A stretch of DNA of 64,000 bases from Pseudomonas entomophila (GCF_029478665.1 NZ_JARPQB010000018.1:1-64000), one strand, 5' to 3'; shown: positions 1 through 11,048, counted from the first letter of the stretch. A program made the numbers and translations. The notes: generated by a model from the letters alone, not told the origin.

Positions 1-116
1 CCCCAGGCCTTGGCCACGCTGCGCAGCGCGCCCCAACCGCCGGCGGGGCCGGGGTAGGGTTTGTAGCGGGGGGAAGAGGCGGGGGCGTTGTCTGGCAGTT
101 TTTCGTAGGAGGTCAC
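1..116 (-). CDS. FdhF/YdeP-family molybdopterin oxidoreductase, N-terminal fragment
   Basis: Only the first 38 or so codons lie in the window; the gene runs off the left edge. Reading the minus strand from a GTG at 116, the peptide begins VTSYEKLPDN and contains PYPGPAGGWGALRSV, the N-terminus typical of the FdhF/YdeP family of molybdenum-cofactor oxidoreductases (formate dehydrogenase H-like alpha subunits). The start lies 8 bp after the fdhD stop, so the two genes form an operon. That fits, because FdhD supplies sulfur to the Mo cofactor of such enzymes. The substrate cannot be told from this fragment. Confidence 0.75.
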   Translation of the reverse strand, partial: MTSYEKLPDNAPASSPRYKPYPGPAGGWGALRSVAKAW

Positions 117-124
117 GGCTGTTG

Positions 125-952
125 CTACTCCGCCGCTGGGCTGAACACCCGCGGTGCGCTGTGTTTGGGCAGATGGATGAGGTTGAGGTTGTGCTTGCGC
201 GCCCATTGCAGGGCAAGGCCCGTGGGCGCGGAGAGGCTGACCAGGGTCTGGATGCCGGCGCGCAGGACTTTCTGGATCAGTTCCAGGCTGCAGCGGCTGG
301 TGACGATGGCCAGGCCGCCGGTGGTGTCGATGCGCTGGCGCAGCAGGGCGCCGATCAGCTTGTCCAGGGCGTTGTGCCGGCCGATGTCCTCGCGGCCCAG
401 CAGCAGCTGGCCGTCGTGGTCCATGAACAGCGCCGCGTGCACCGCGCCGCAATGCTGGCCCAACGGCTGGAAGGCATCGATGCGCTGGCGCAGGTCCTTG
501 AGCCAGTGCGCGGGCGGCAGGGGCGCGCCGGGCAGCACGTCGAGCTCGGGCAGCGCCTGCTCCAGGGCCTCGACGCCGCACAGGCCGCAACCGCTGGTAC
601 CGGCCAGTTGGCGACGCTGGTTCTTCAGGTTCCAGAAGGCACGGCTGGAAATTTCCAGGTCGGCATACAGCGCCGAGCCGCTGCCGGACAGCTTCACGTC
701 ATAGATTTCATCGGTGCTGGCGACGATGCCGCTGCCCACGCTGAAACCCACGGCGAAGTCTTCCAGGTCGGTGGGGCTGACCAGCATCACCGCCTGGTTC
801 AGGCCGTTGTAGACGATGGCCAGGGCCACTTCCTCGGCCAGCGGCGTGGTGTCATGCGCGGCATCGGAGAGTTGCACATAGTCGTAGGTGTTGCTGGCGG
901 CGGGGAGGGCCAAAGGCGTGGACGCCGCGCAGACCGGGGGCTTGCTGTTCAT
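125..952 (-). CDS. fdhD: Formate dehydrogenase accessory sulfurtransferase FdhD
   Basis: A 275-residue cytoplasmic protein of normal FdhD length. The family carries sulfur from the cysteine desulfurase IscS to the molybdenum cofactor of formate dehydrogenases, giving the sulfurated active form. The redox-active loop CGLCG is present near residue 122, preceded by TSG, and EDIGRHNALDK, the conserved segment near the cofactor-binding surface, is near residue 168. It sits immediately upstream of an FdhF/YdeP-type oxidoreductase (8-bp gap), its probable client. The ATG at 952 has only a weak ribosome-binding site, but the N-terminus is otherwise typical. Confidence 0.95.
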   Translation of the reverse strand: MNSKPPVCAASTPLALPAASNTYDYVQLSDAAHDTTPLAEEVALAIVYNGLNQAVMLVSPTDLEDFAVGFSVGSGIVASTDEIYDVKLSGSGSALYADLEISSRAFWNLKNQRRQLAGTSGCGLCGVEALEQALPELDVLPGAPLPPAHWLKDLRQRIDAFQPLGQHCGAVHAALFMDHDGQLLLGREDIGRHNALDKLIGALLRQRIDTTGGLAIVTSRCSLELIQKVLRAGIQTLVSLSAPTGLALQWARKHNLNLIHLPKHSAPRVFSPAAE

Positions 953-1126
953 CGGAGCGAATACCGGCGGCAGTTTGACCCTCCCAGCCTAGGCCGGTGG
1001 GCAAGTGCCGTCTAATCGCTAGCATCTATGCCGTGATAGAGCGCGTCGATCAGTCGCAGGGGGGCGAGGTGGTCGATCCTGGCCTAGACTGCTGCTTCCA
1101 TGGATTCACCATCAAAGGAGCGCCAC

Positions 1127-1567
1127 ATGAGCCTGTTCAGTTTCGTGAAGGAAGCCGGCGAGAAGTTGATCGACCTGCTGACGCCGGGTAATGCCAATGC
1201 CGAGGAACAGTTGAAGAAACACGTCGAGAGCGTTGGCCTGGGCAACCCGAACATTTCGGCCACAGTAGAGGGTGACAAGGTCATCCTCAAGGGTGAGGTT
1301 GCCAGCCAGGAGGAGAAGGAGAAGATCATCCTGGCTGCCGGCAATATCGCCGGCGTTGCCTCGGTGGACGACCAGATCACCGTCACTGGGCCCATTGCCC
1401 AGGCGGCGCGGTTCGTCACGGTGGAAAAGGGCGACACCCTCAGCGCCATCTCCAAGAAGGTGTATGGCGACGCCAACAAGTACAACAAGATCTTCGAGGC
1501 GAACAAGCCGATGCTCAAGCATCCGGACAAGATCTATCCGGGGCAGGTGCTGCGTATTCCGGACTGA
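1127..1567 (+). CDS. lysM: LysM/BON domain protein (YgaU/Kbp-like)
   Basis: A 146-residue protein with an N-terminal BON domain (about residues 20-85, containing VEGDKVILKGEV) and a C-terminal LysM domain (about 95-145, VEKGDTLSAISKKVYGDAN, ending IYPGQVLRIPD). E. coli YgaU/Kbp has the same architecture and length; it binds potassium and is induced under osmotic stress. No signal peptide is visible, as in Kbp. I chose the ATG at 1127 because AAAGGAG lies 6 nt upstream; an in-frame ATG nine codons earlier lacks such a site. The gene is monocistronic and is followed by a REP pair. Confidence 0.9.
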   Translation: MSLFSFVKEAGEKLIDLLTPGNANAEEQLKKHVESVGLGNPNISATVEGDKVILKGEVASQEEKEKIILAAGNIAGVASVDDQITVTGPIAQAARFVTVEKGDTLSAISKKVYGDANKYNKIFEANKPMLKHPDKIYPGQVLRIPD

Positions 1568-1576
1568 GGGGGCACC

Positions 1577-1661
1577 TGTAGGAGCGGCTTCAGCCGCGAT
1601 GCGGGCATCGCGGTGCCCGGCACCCGCTTCGCGGGTGATCGCGGCTGAAGCCGCTCCTACG
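1577..1661. repeat. REP pair, class A (stem GGCTTCAGCC)
   Basis: Two inverted units, each with the GTAGGAGC flank and a GCGGCTTCAGCCGCGAT stem-loop, face each other between convergent lysM and yrfG. Between them is a second small hairpin, CACCCGCTTCGCGGGTG. The locus probably also ends both transcripts. Confidence 0.9.
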
Positions 1662-1675
1662 GGGTGAATGCGTCG

Positions 1676-2338
1676 TTACAACCCTTCCAGCAAGGCCCGG
1701 TAATCCTCGACCGCCGCAAACTCCTGGGTGTCCCGCGGTTCAGCCCGGCTATCCGGCTGGCGCACCGCCAGCAGGTGCCCCACCCCGAACCGCCGGGCGC
1801 TGCGCAGAATCGCCAGGGTGTCGTCGATGAACAGGCTGCGCGCCGGCTCGAAGCCTATGTCCGCCTGCAACGCCTCCCAGAACTGCGGGCTCTCCTTCGG
1901 ATACCCATAGTCATGCGAGCTGATCAGCCGTTCGAAATACGGTGCCAGCTCTACCCGCTCCAGTTTCAGCGACAGCGAGTCGCGGTGGGCATTGGTGATC
2001 ATCACCACCCGCTTGCCCGCCTTGCGCACGGCCGCGAGGAAGGTGTCGGCATCCGGCTTCAGGGCGATCAGGTCGGCGATCTCCTGTTTCAGTTCGCGGA
2101 TCGGCAGGCGCAGCTCGCGGCTCCAGAAATCCAGGCAGTACCAGTTGAGCGTGCCGGCATGCTGCTCGAACAGTGGGCGCAACTCCAGCTCGGCCATGGC
2201 CCGGCTCACGCCGTGCAGCTCGGCATAGCGCTGGGGCAGGTGCTCCAGCCAGAAACGGTTGTCGTAGTGCAGGTCGAGCAGGGTGCCGTCCATGTCCAGC
2301 AGGACGGTGTCGATGGCGGACCAGGGAAGAACAGGCAT
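1676..2338 (-). CDS. yrfG: GMP/IMP nucleotidase YrfG (HAD superfamily)
   Basis: A 220-residue HAD hydrolase. Motif I is DMDGTLLDL near residue 14. The segment DNRFWLEHLPQRYAELHG is characteristic of YrfG, which dephosphorylates GMP and IMP. Motif II (MITNAH) and motif IV (FIDDTLAIL) are also visible. The open frame extends 56 codons further upstream, but that part overlaps the divergent nudE leader and start; MPVLPWSAIDTV is the sensible N-terminus. It is divergent from nudE with 64 bp between starts, so the promoters share that interval. Confidence 0.9.
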   Translation of the reverse strand: MPVLPWSAIDTVLLDMDGTLLDLHYDNRFWLEHLPQRYAELHGVSRAMAELELRPLFEQHAGTLNWYCLDFWSRELRLPIRELKQEIADLIALKPDADTFLAAVRKAGKRVVMITNAHRDSLSLKLERVELAPYFERLISSHDYGYPKESPQFWEALQADIGFEPARSLFIDDTLAILRSARRFGVGHLLAVRQPDSRAEPRDTQEFAAVEDYRALLEGL

Positions 2339-2402
2339 GGGAAACTCTCGATCAGTCGGCAAGCCACGGTATAGTAACCCGTTCACGCCAAGGAGCCGCA
2401 CC

Positions 2403-2969
2403 ATGCGCCAGAAACCCACCGTCCTCAGCCGCGAAATCGTCGCCAGCAGCCGCCTGTTCCGGGTCGAAGCCGTGCAGTTGCGTTTCTCCAATGGCACTGA
2501 ACGCACCTACGAGCGCCTGGTCGGTCGTGGCAATGGCTACGGCGCGGTGATGGTCGTGGCCATGCTCGACTCGGAACACGCAGTGTTGGTCGAGGAGTAC
2601 TGCGGTGGTACCGACGAATACGAACTTTCGCTGCCCAAGGGCCTGATCGAGCCAGGCGAGGACGTGCTGGCCGCCGCTGACCGGGAGCTCAAGGAAGAGG
2701 CCGGTTTCGGCGCGCGCCAGCTGGAGCACCTGACCGAGCTGTCGCTGTCGCCCGGCTACATGAGCCAGAAGATCCAGGTGGTGTTGGCCACGGACTTGTA
2801 CGAAGAGCGTCTGGAGGGCGACGAGCCGGAGCCGATGCGTGTCGACAAGGTCAACCTGCGTGAGCTCTCGGCCCTGGCCATGCACCCGCAGTTCAGCGAA
2901 GGTCGCGCGCTGGCGGCGCTGTACCTGGCCCGTGACCTGCTGATCCAGCGCGGGGTGTTGAGCGTATGA
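2403..2969 (+). CDS. nudE: ADP compounds hydrolase NudE
   Basis: A 188-residue Nudix hydrolase. The Nudix box is intact: GLIEPGE, seven residues, then RELKEEAGF, around residues 80-102. E. coli NudE cleaves ADP-ribose, NADH and Ap3A to nucleoside monophosphates with Mg2+. The open frame begins 40 codons earlier, but MRQKPTVLSREI with CAAGGAG about 8 nt upstream is the likely start. The stop overlaps the cysQ start by 4 bp (ATGA), so the two are translationally coupled. The nudE-cysQ pairing joins two housekeeping nucleotide phosphatases. Confidence 0.93.
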   Translation: MRQKPTVLSREIVASSRLFRVEAVQLRFSNGTERTYERLVGRGNGYGAVMVVAMLDSEHAVLVEEYCGGTDEYELSLPKGLIEPGEDVLAAADRELKEEAGFGARQLEHLTELSLSPGYMSQKIQVVLATDLYEERLEGDEPEPMRVDKVNLRELSALAMHPQFSEGRALAALYLARDLLIQRGVLSV

Positions 2970-3799
2970 ACGATCGGCAGCTGATGCAGGGCGTGGTGCA
3001 ACTTGCCTTGCGGGCGGGCGAGGCAATTCTGCCGTTCTGGCGCGCCGACGTGGCGGTGAGCAACAAGGCCGACGACTCGCCGGTGACCGCTGCCGACCTG
3101 GCGGCGCACCGGGTGATTGCCGATGGACTGCTGGCGCTGGCGCCTGAGATCCCTGTGTTGTCCGAAGAAGACTGCGACATCCCGCTGGCGACCCGTGAAA
3201 GCTGGCAACGCTGGTGGCTGGTCGATCCGCTGGACGGTACCAAGGAATTCATCGCCGGCAGTGAGGAGTTCACCGTCAACATCGCATTGATCGAACGTGG
3301 CGAGGTGGTGTTCGGGGTGGTGGCGATGCCGACCAACGGGCGCTGTTATTTCGGTGGGCGCGAACTGGGGGCCTGGCGTGCCGAGCGTGATGGCGCAGCG
3401 CAGTCGATCCAGGTGCGCGATGTGCCGCCCCCCGGGAAGAACTTCACGGTCGTCGCCAGCCGCCGTCATTCCAGCCCGCAGCAGGAGGCGCTGCTGGCCG
3501 GGTTGGGTGGGGCGGTGGGTGAGCTGGAGCTGGCCAATATTGGCAGCTCGTTGAAGTTCTGCCTGCTGGCGGAAGGGAGCGCCGATTGCTATCCGCGGCT
3601 GGCGCCGACTTCGCAGTGGGATACGGCGGCTGCGCAAGGTGTGCTGGAGGGGGCCGGGGGCGAGGTGATCGGGTTGGAGGGGTTGCCGTTTCAGTATCCG
3701 GCGCGGGAGTCGCTGCTCAATCCGTTTTTCCTGGCCTTGCCCCGTGCTGCCGGTTGGCGTGCGGCGCTTGTCCGGTTGGCCAGCGTGATCAACGATTGA
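2966..3799 (+). CDS. cysQ: 3'(2'),5'-bisphosphate nucleotidase CysQ
   Basis: A 277-residue member of the inositol-monophosphatase fold. CysQ removes the 3' phosphate from PAP (and PAPS), relieving PAP toxicity in sulfate assimilation. The metal-binding motifs are visible: SEED near residue 70 and WWLVDPLDGTKEFI near 84-97. The C-terminal metal Asp is in SQWDTAAAQ near 218. It begins inside the nudE stop (4-bp overlap) and ends just before a REP pair. Confidence 0.94.
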   Translation: MNDRQLMQGVVQLALRAGEAILPFWRADVAVSNKADDSPVTAADLAAHRVIADGLLALAPEIPVLSEEDCDIPLATRESWQRWWLVDPLDGTKEFIAGSEEFTVNIALIERGEVVFGVVAMPTNGRCYFGGRELGAWRAERDGAAQSIQVRDVPPPGKNFTVVASRRHSSPQQEALLAGLGGAVGELELANIGSSLKFCLLAEGSADCYPRLAPTSQWDTAAAQGVLEGAGGEVIGLEGLPFQYPARESLLNPFFLALPRAAGWRAALVRLASVIND

Positions 3800-3810
3800 A
3801 CGCGTCGGGA

Positions 3811-3908
3811 GGCCGCTTTGCGGCCCATCGCGGGTAAACCCGCTCCTACAGGGATATCGCTGAACCTGTAGGAGCGGGTTTACCCGCGATGGGCTGCGCA
3901 GCAGCCCC
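3811..3908. repeat. REP pair, class B (stem GGGTTTACCC)
   Basis: Inverted units with stems CGCGGGTAAACCCGC and GCGGGTTTACCCGCG, both flanked by the GTAGGAGC core. Outer hairpins GGCCGCTTTGCGGCC and GGGCTGCGCAGCAGCCC lie on the two sides. The locus sits between convergent cysQ and the thioesterase gene. Confidence 0.9.
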
Positions 3909-3914
3909 AAGGCG

Positions 3915-4366
3915 TCAGCGATGCAGCACGTACTGCCCGCTGAACTTTACCGCAGGCTCGGCGCTACCCTCGTTGCACACCATCGTCTCCAGCGTCAGCC
4001 GCGCCCGCCCTCGGCGCTGGTACATCGTCAGGAACCGCTCCCAGGTCTTGTCGTCCGGCGCCGGGCAACTCGCCACCGCCGCGCCGGTGACCGGCAGCGG
4101 ATAGCTGATCTGCCCTTCCTGGATGACGATATGCCCGTCATCGACCCCCAGCTCACGCAGACGCAAGTGCAGCCAGCCCCAACCTGCAAGCACCGCGCCG
4201 CAGTACAGGCTGCCGCCGAACATGGTGCTCTTGTGGTTGACGTTGGGCGCCAGTGGCAGCTTCAGGCGCAGGCAGTGGCCCTGCCAGTCGATGACTTCCA
4301 TGCCCATCTCGCGGGTCAACGGAATATCGCCGTGCAGCACGGATTGAAGGTATTGGCTATCGGTGC

Positions 4367-4370
<4 letters not shown>
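3915..4370 (-). CDS. YiiD C-terminal-type thioesterase
   Basis: A 151-residue single-domain protein of hot-dog thioesterase type, related to the C-terminal domain of E. coli YiiD. The segment NVNHKSTMFGGSLYCGAVLAGWG, residues about 43-65, is the conserved active-site helix region. The usual substrates of such proteins are acyl-CoA or acyl-ACP, but the specific one is unknown. Its start overlaps the stop of the sigma-54 response regulator by 4 bp, so it is the third gene of a kinase-regulator-thioesterase operon, an unusual association for a small thioesterase. Confidence 0.8.
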
Positions 4371-5775
<1,405 letters not shown>

Positions 5776-5779
<4 letters not shown>

Positions 5780-7599
5780 GCCGAGGTGTCCTCCGAAGAT
5801 TGCAGGTTGGCGCCGGGCTTGGCCACGCGCAGTTGCAGGGTCAGCAGGGCGCCGCCTTCCGGGTGGTTGGCCAGCAGCAGTTCGCCGCCCAGGGCGCGCA
5901 TCAGGCTTTCGCAGATGGCCAGCCCCAGCCCCAGGCCCTGGGTGCGGGTCTTGGTGGTGAAGAACGGCTCCTTGGCGTGCTCCAGCGCCTGGCGGCTGAA
6001 ACCGGGGCCGTTGTCGCGGATGTACAGGTAGACGCAGTCGTCCTGCCGTTCGGCACTCAACCAGAGCTTGCGCGGATTGGCTTTCTCGGTCAGGGCGTCG
6101 AGGGCGTTGGCCAGCAGGTTGCCCAGTACCTGGCGCAGGCGTGTTTCGCCCGCCTGCACCCACAGGGTGGCTTCCGGCAGGTCACGCACCAGCTCCACGG
6201 CCATGGCCCGGCGGCGCTTGGCCAGCAGCGCCAGGGCGTCGTCCAGCGCCGGTTGCAGGGCCACGCTTTCCGGGGCGTGGCGGTCGCGGCGGGCAAAGGC
6301 GCGCAGGTGGGCGATGATCGAGGCCATGCGACCGGTCAGTTCACCGATCAGCTTGAGGTTGCTGCGCACGTCCTCGGAACGTTGATGATCGAGGAGGATC
6401 TCGGCGTTTTCGGCGTAGCTGCGGATCGCCGCCAGCGGCTGGTTGAGTTCGTGGCTGATGCTTGCCGACATGGTGCCCAGCACCGACAGCTTGCCGGCCT
6501 GGACCAGCTCGTCCTGGGCGCGCACCAGCTCCTGCTGGGTGTTCTCGCGCTCCAGCACCGCGCTTTTCAGCCGGGTGTTGAGGCCTTCGAGGTCGGCGGT
6601 GCGTTCGATCACGCGCTTTTCCAGCTCCTGGCGGGCACGGGCCTCGAAGTCGATGCGGTCGATGTAGTGGCGGCGGCGTTGCATCACCAGGCCGGCCAGG
6701 AGCATGGCCACCAGCAGCGCGGCGCCGCCGATGGCCATGACGGTCTGCACCGAGCGGTCGACCAGCGTGCGCGGCGCGAGGATGCTGACCTGCCAGCCGG
6801 TTTCCTTGATGTCGCGGGTCTGGATCAGCCAGGCGGCCTGGTCGAGGGTCAGTGGCTGTGGGGCCTGGGTCGGGTAGGGCTGGATGGCGATGATCGCCTG
6901 GCGCTCGGCTTCGGTCAGCTCGCGGGTGGCGCGGAAGCGCCAGTCCGGGCGGGAGGTCAGCACCACCACGCCGTTCTGGTCGGTCAGCAGCAACTGCTCG
7001 GGGGTGCGGCCCCAGAGGGTTTCGGTGTGGTCGAGGTCGACCTTGACCACCAGCACGCCGATCACCCGCTCGCGGTCGCGCACCGCCGCGGCGAAGAAGT
7101 AGCCGCGCTTGGCCGAGGTGGTGCCCTGGCCGAAGAAGCGCCCCAGGTGGCCCTCCATCGCCTCGATGAAGTAGGGGCGGAAAGAGAAGTTGCGGCCGAG
7201 GAAGCTGTCAGGCTTGTCCCAGTTGGAGGCGGCCAGGGTGTTGCCGCTGACGTCCATCAGGTACATCACTTCGGCGCCGGTCTGGTGGGTGATGTCCTTG
7301 AGCAGGCGGTTGGCGTTGGTCACCGCCTCGAGCTTGAACGGGTCGGCCAGCACGCCACGCAGGGCCGGCAGGTCGCCGAGGATCTGCGGCAGGGTCTCGT
7401 AGCGGTGCAGGGTGCCGAGCAGGTTGGCCACGTAGAGGTCGAGGGTCTGGCGGTTCTGCGAGGCCAGTTCGTCCTGGTAGTAGCGTTCGGCGAGGTGGTG
7501 CAGCGGCCACAGCAGTGGCGCCAGGCACAGGGCCAGCAGCGCCAGGCTGCGCCAGCGGGGGCGGCGTGGAGGCGTAGGTCTTGGAATCATCGCGATCAT
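5776..7599 (-). CDS. DctB-family sensor histidine kinase
   Basis: A membrane-bound kinase of about 607 residues. TM1 is at about residues 16-36. A periplasmic double-Cache sensor region (about 40-285) contains YLMDVSGNTLAASN, GRNFSFRPYF and a second GVVVLTS half. TM2 is at about 297-318, followed by a coiled coil, the H-box SISHELNQPLAAIRSYAENA, and ATPase motifs NLLANALDA and DNGPGF. The type matches DctB, so a small carboxylate or amino acid is a reasonable but unproven ligand. Two starts are possible, 7599 (MIAMIPRP) and 7590 (MIPRP). The first lies inside an 11-bp hairpin, and neither has a good ribosome-binding site. Confidence 0.9.
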
Positions 7600-7623
7600 T
7601 GCGCCAGAAAAGTCTGGCGCAAT
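7598..7623. promoter_or_regulatory. Perfect 11-bp inverted repeat between rmlD and the sensor kinase
   Basis: The arms ATTGCGCCAGA and TCTGGCGCAAT are separated by a 4-nt loop. The element fills most of the 30-bp gap between the rmlD stop and the kinase start and covers the first possible kinase ATG. There is no U-run on the minus strand, so it is not a classical terminator. It could reduce read-through from the rml cluster or gate kinase translation. Confidence 0.6.
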
Positions 7624-7629
7624 TATGCG

Positions 7630-8490
7630 CTACTTCAGGCAGTCGATCAGCGCTTCATGCCAATGCGGTTGGCTGACCTGCCATTCCCGGGCCAGGCGCG
7701 AGCAGTCCAGGCGCGAATTGAGCGGGCGCTTGGCCGGCGTCGGGTACTCGCTGGAAGGGATCGGCAGCAGTTCGGCGCAGGGCAGGCCCCGTGCCTTGAG
7801 CTGTTCGCCGATGGCCTGGGCGAAGCCGAACCAGGAGGTCTCGCCCTGGGCGGTCAGGTGGTAGGTGCCCCAGGCTCCAGCCTGGCCTTGCCGCCAACGT
7901 TCGACCAGCGCACGGGTGCTGGCGGCGATGGTGGCGGCCCAGGTGGGGGCACCGACCTGGTCGTCCACCACCTTCAGCTGTGGTCGCTCCTGCAGCAGCT
8001 TGTGCATGGTCAGCAGGAAATTACGGCCATGCAGCGAGTAGACCCAGCTGGTGCGTAGGATCAGGTGCTGGCCGCCGACCGCGGCAATCGCTTGTTCGCC
8101 GGCCAGCTTGCTGCTGCCGTAGATCCCCAGGGGATTGGTCGCGTCATCCTCGTTGTAAGGCGTGGCCTTGGCGCCATCGAACACATAGTCGGTGGAATAG
8201 TGGATCAGCGGCACTTCAAGACGCGCGGCCTCTTCGGCGAGCACGCGCGGGGCTTCGGCGTTGATGGCAAAGGCCAGCTCTGGTTCGCTTTCGGCCTGGT
8301 CGACTGCCGTGTGGGCGGCGGCGTTGATGATCAGGTCGGGTTTCAGCTGGCGCAGCGGGTCGCGCAAGGCTTCCGGCCGGGCGAGGTCGAGCCGGTCGCG
8401 GCCAAGCGCCAGCACCTCGCCCAGGCCGTCCAGCGCGCCTTGCAGGGCTTGGGCGACCTGGCCGTTGTGGCCACAGACGAGAATCTTCAT
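7630..8490 (-). CDS. rfbD: dTDP-4-dehydrorhamnose reductase RmlD
   Basis: A 286-residue short-chain dehydrogenase that carries out the last step of dTDP-L-rhamnose synthesis, NAD(P)H reduction of dTDP-4-keto-rhamnose. The nucleotide-binding motif near the N-terminus is GHNGQVAQAL. The substrate motif HYSTDYVFDG and catalytic YGSSK (Tyr and Lys) are present. I moved the start from an upstream frame extension to ATG 8490 (MKILVCG), which overlaps the rmlC stop by 4 bp. It is the last gene of the rml order B-A-C-D and of the whole sugar cluster. Confidence 0.95.
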   Translation of the reverse strand: MKILVCGHNGQVAQALQGALDGLGEVLALGRDRLDLARPEALRDPLRQLKPDLIINAAAHTAVDQAESEPELAFAINAEAPRVLAEEAARLEVPLIHYSTDYVFDGAKATPYNEDDATNPLGIYGSSKLAGEQAIAAVGGQHLILRTSWVYSLHGRNFLLTMHKLLQERPQLKVVDDQVGAPTWAATIAASTRALVERWRQGQAGAWGTYHLTAQGETSWFGFAQAIGEQLKARGLPCAELLPIPSSEYPTPAKRPLNSRLDCSRLAREWQVSQPHWHEALIDCLK

Positions 8491-9032
8491 GGGAACAGCT
8501 CGGCATCGCGCAACAACGCGCCGGCCTGGTCCTTGGCCGACAGGATCGGTTCGGCCTCGAGCCCCCATTCGATTGCCAGCTCAGGGTCATCCCAGCGGAT
8601 GCAGCGCTCGGCCTTGGGGTTGTAGTAATCGGTCGTCTTGTACAGGAAGTCGGCCGTTTCGCTCAGCACCAGGAACCCATGGGCAAACCCCGGCGGGATC
8701 CAGAACTGCGTGTGATCCTTGGCGCTAAGGCGCGTGGCGACCCACTTGCCGAAGGTCTTCGAGCTGCGCCGGATGTCCACGGCCACGTCGAGCACTTCGC
8801 CCTGGACCACCCGCACCAGTTTCCCCTGCGGGTTGTCGATCTGGTAGTGCAGGCCGCGCAGCACGCCGCGTTGCGAGCGTGAGTGGTTGTCCTGCACGAA
8901 CGCTGCCTCGAAGCCGGCTTTTTCGGCGAACTCGCGGGCATTGAAGCTTTCGAAGAAGAAGCCGCGGTCATCACCGAACACTTTCGGCTCGATGATCAGG
9001 ACTTCGGGTATGGCGGTCTTGACGATATTCAT
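8487..9032 (-). CDS. rfbC: dTDP-4-dehydrorhamnose 3,5-epimerase RmlC
   Basis: A 181-residue cupin epimerase of standard length. It inverts C3 and C5 of dTDP-4-keto-6-deoxyglucose. Family segments visible are [11 protein letters not shown] near the N-terminus, the catalytic His region [21 protein letters not shown] and the substrate-facing [10 protein letters not shown]. It overlaps rmlA upstream and rmlD downstream by 4 bp each, so translation is coupled through the whole rml set. Confidence 0.95.
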   Translation of the reverse strand: MNIVKTAIPEVLIIEPKVFGDDRGFFFESFNAREFAEKAGFEAAFVQDNHSRSQRGVLRGLHYQIDNPQGKLVRVVQGEVLDVAVDIRRSSKTFGKWVATRLSAKDHTQFWIPPGFAHGFLVLSETADFLYKTTDYYNPKAERCIRWDDPELAIEWGLEAEPILSAKDQAGALLRDAELFP

Positions 9033-9904
9033 GGGGTCTCTTCAGCCAACTTTTGCAAGTACTGGCCATATCCTGTCTTTTTCAACTCCGCTGCCTTGGC
9101 CAGAAGGCTGTCGCGGTCGATCCATCCTTTCTGGAAGGCGATTTCCTCAAGGCAGGCCACTTTCAGGCCTTGGCGATTCTCGATGGTCTGCACGTACTGC
9201 GCCGCTTCCAGCAGGCTTTCGTGGGTCCCGGTGTCGAGCCAGGCGAAGCCGCGGCCGAAGCGCTCGACACGCAGGTCGCCACGCTTGAGGTAGGCATTGT
9301 TGACGTCGGTGATCTCCAGCTCGCCACGGGCGGAAGGACGAATATCCTTGGCGATCTTCACCACATCGTTGTCGTAGAAATACAGGCCGGTCACGGCGTA
9401 GCTGGATTTCGGCTGCGCGGGCTTTTCCTCGATCGACAACGCACGGCCCTGCGCGTCGTACTCGACCACGCCGAAACGCTCCGGGTCCTTGACCCAGTAG
9501 CCGAATACGGTGGCGCCGGAGGGGTGCTTGACCGCTCGCTGCAATTGTTCGCCGAAACCTTGGCCATGGAAGATGTTGTCGCCGAGGATCAGGCACACCG
9601 AATCATCGCCGATGAACTGCTCGCCGATCAGGAACGCCTGGGCCAGGCCGTCCGGCGAGGGCTGTTCGGCGTAGCTGATGTTGACACCGAACTGGCTGCC
9701 GTCGCCGAACAGCTGGCGGTACTGCGGCAGGTCACGGGGCGTCGAGATCAGCAGGATGTCGCGGATCCCGGCCAGCATCAGCACCGAGATCGGGTAGTAG
9801 ATCATCGGCTTGTCGTAGATCGGCAGCAGTTGCTTCGACACACCGAGGGTGATCGGGTGCAGGCGGGTGCCGGATCCACCGGCCAGGACAATACCTTTAG
9901 TCAT
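9029..9904 (-). CDS. rfbA: Glucose-1-phosphate thymidylyltransferase RmlA
   Basis: A 291-residue nucleotidyltransferase that makes dTDP-glucose from dTTP and glucose-1-phosphate, the entry step to both dTDP-rhamnose and dTDP-4-amino sugars. The pyrophosphorylase signature [11 protein letters not shown] is at residues 8-18. [10 protein letters not shown] (metal site) and [17 protein letters not shown] are also present. The start is ATG 9904, overlapping the rmlB stop by 4 bp; the upstream frame extension is rejected. Confidence 0.96.
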   Translation of the reverse strand: MTKGIVLAGGSGTRLHPITLGVSKQLLPIYDKPMIYYPISVLMLAGIRDILLISTPRDLPQYRQLFGDGSQFGVNISYAEQPSPDGLAQAFLIGEQFIGDDSVCLILGDNIFHGQGFGEQLQRAVKHPSGATVFGYWVKDPERFGVVEYDAQGRALSIEEKPAQPKSSYAVTGLYFYDNDVVKIAKDIRPSARGELEITDVNNAYLKRGDLRVERFGRGFAWLDTGTHESLLEAAQYVQTIENRQGLKVACLEEIAFQKGWIDRDSLLAKAAELKKTGYGQYLQKLAEETP

Positions 9905-10986
9905 GCGATCAGGTCCTTGAAGTCGGAGTTGCCCAGACGCTCGCCCTGGTAGCTGCCATCCTGAACGTGTTTGCACCAGTCTAGGTTAGCGAGGTACCAC
10001 TGGACGGTCTTGCGCAGCCCTGTGAAGAAAGTTTCATCCGGTTTCCAGCCTAGCTCGTGTTCGATCTTGCTGGCGTCGATGGCGTAGCGCAGGTCGTGGC
10101 CGGGGCGGTCCTGGACGAAGGTGACCAGGTCGACGTAGCGGGCCACGCCGGCCGGGCGGCGGTCGGGGGCGAGCTCTTCGAGCAAGTCGCAGAGGGTGTG
10201 CACCACGTCGAGGTTCTTCTGCTCGTTGTGGCCGCCGATGTTGTAGGTTTCGCCGATCTTGCCGGTGGTCACCACCGTCAGCAGGGCGCGGGCGTGATCC
10301 TCGACGTACAGCCAGTCGCGAACCTGCTGGCCGTTGCCATAGACGGGCAATGGCTTGCCGGCCAGGGCGTTGAGGATCATCAGCGGGATCAGCTTCTCGG
10401 GGAAGTGATACGGGCCGTAGTTGTTCGAGCAGTTGGTGATCAGCACCGGCAGGCCGTAGGTGCGATGCCAGGCGCGTACCAGATGGTCCGAGGCCGCCTT
10501 GCTGGCCGAGTAGGGTGAGCTCGGTGCGTAGGGGGTGGTCTCGGTGAACAGGTCGTCGGCGCCGTGCAGGTCGCCGTATACCTCGTCGGTGGAGATGTGG
10601 TGGAAGCGGAACGCCGCGCGAGCGTCGGCGGGCAGGCCGTTCCACCAGGCACGGGTGGCTTCCAGCAGGGCATAGGTGCCGACGATGTTGGTGTGGATGA
10701 ACGCGGCCGGGCCGTCGATGGAGCGGTCGACGTGGGACTCGGCGGCCAGGTGCATGATGGCCTGTGGCTGGAAGCGTTCGAGCAGGGCGCTGACCGTGGC
10801 CTGGTCGGCGATGTCGGCCTGGACGAACTCATAGCGGCTGTTGCTGGCGATGCCTTGCAGCGACTCCAGGTTGCCCGCGTAGGTCAGCTTGTCGAGGTTG
10901 AGTACTTCGTGCTCGGTGTTGTCGATCAGGTGGCGGACCAGTGCCGACCCTATGAAGCCGGCGCCGCCAGTGACGAGAATGCGCAT
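9901..10986 (-). CDS. rfbB: dTDP-glucose 4,6-dehydratase RmlB
   Basis: A 361-residue extended short-chain dehydrogenase that converts dTDP-glucose to dTDP-4-keto-6-deoxyglucose using tightly bound NAD+. The NAD motif GGAGFIG is at residues 7-13, the catalytic TDEVYGD is near 140, and YSASKAASD supplies the Tyr and Lys. Its product is the branch point used by RmlC/RmlD and by the WecE-type transaminase encoded 62 bp upstream. The ATG at 10986 has AGGGA about 8 nt upstream. Confidence 0.96.
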   Translation of the reverse strand: MRILVTGGAGFIGSALVRHLIDNTEHEVLNLDKLTYAGNLESLQGIASNSRYEFVQADIADQATVSALLERFQPQAIMHLAAESHVDRSIDGPAAFIHTNIVGTYALLEATRAWWNGLPADARAAFRFHHISTDEVYGDLHGADDLFTETTPYAPSSPYSASKAASDHLVRAWHRTYGLPVLITNCSNNYGPYHFPEKLIPLMILNALAGKPLPVYGNGQQVRDWLYVEDHARALLTVVTTGKIGETYNIGGHNEQKNLDVVHTLCDLLEELAPDRRPAGVARYVDLVTFVQDRPGHDLRYAIDASKIEHELGWKPDETFFTGLRKTVQWYLANLDWCKHVQDGSYQGERLGNSDFKDLIA

Positions 10987-11048
10987 GTGTTGTGTCCCTG
11001 CAGCTAGTCGATTTAAGAGGTGTGGCGTGGTGCTGCCGTCGGCCAGGC

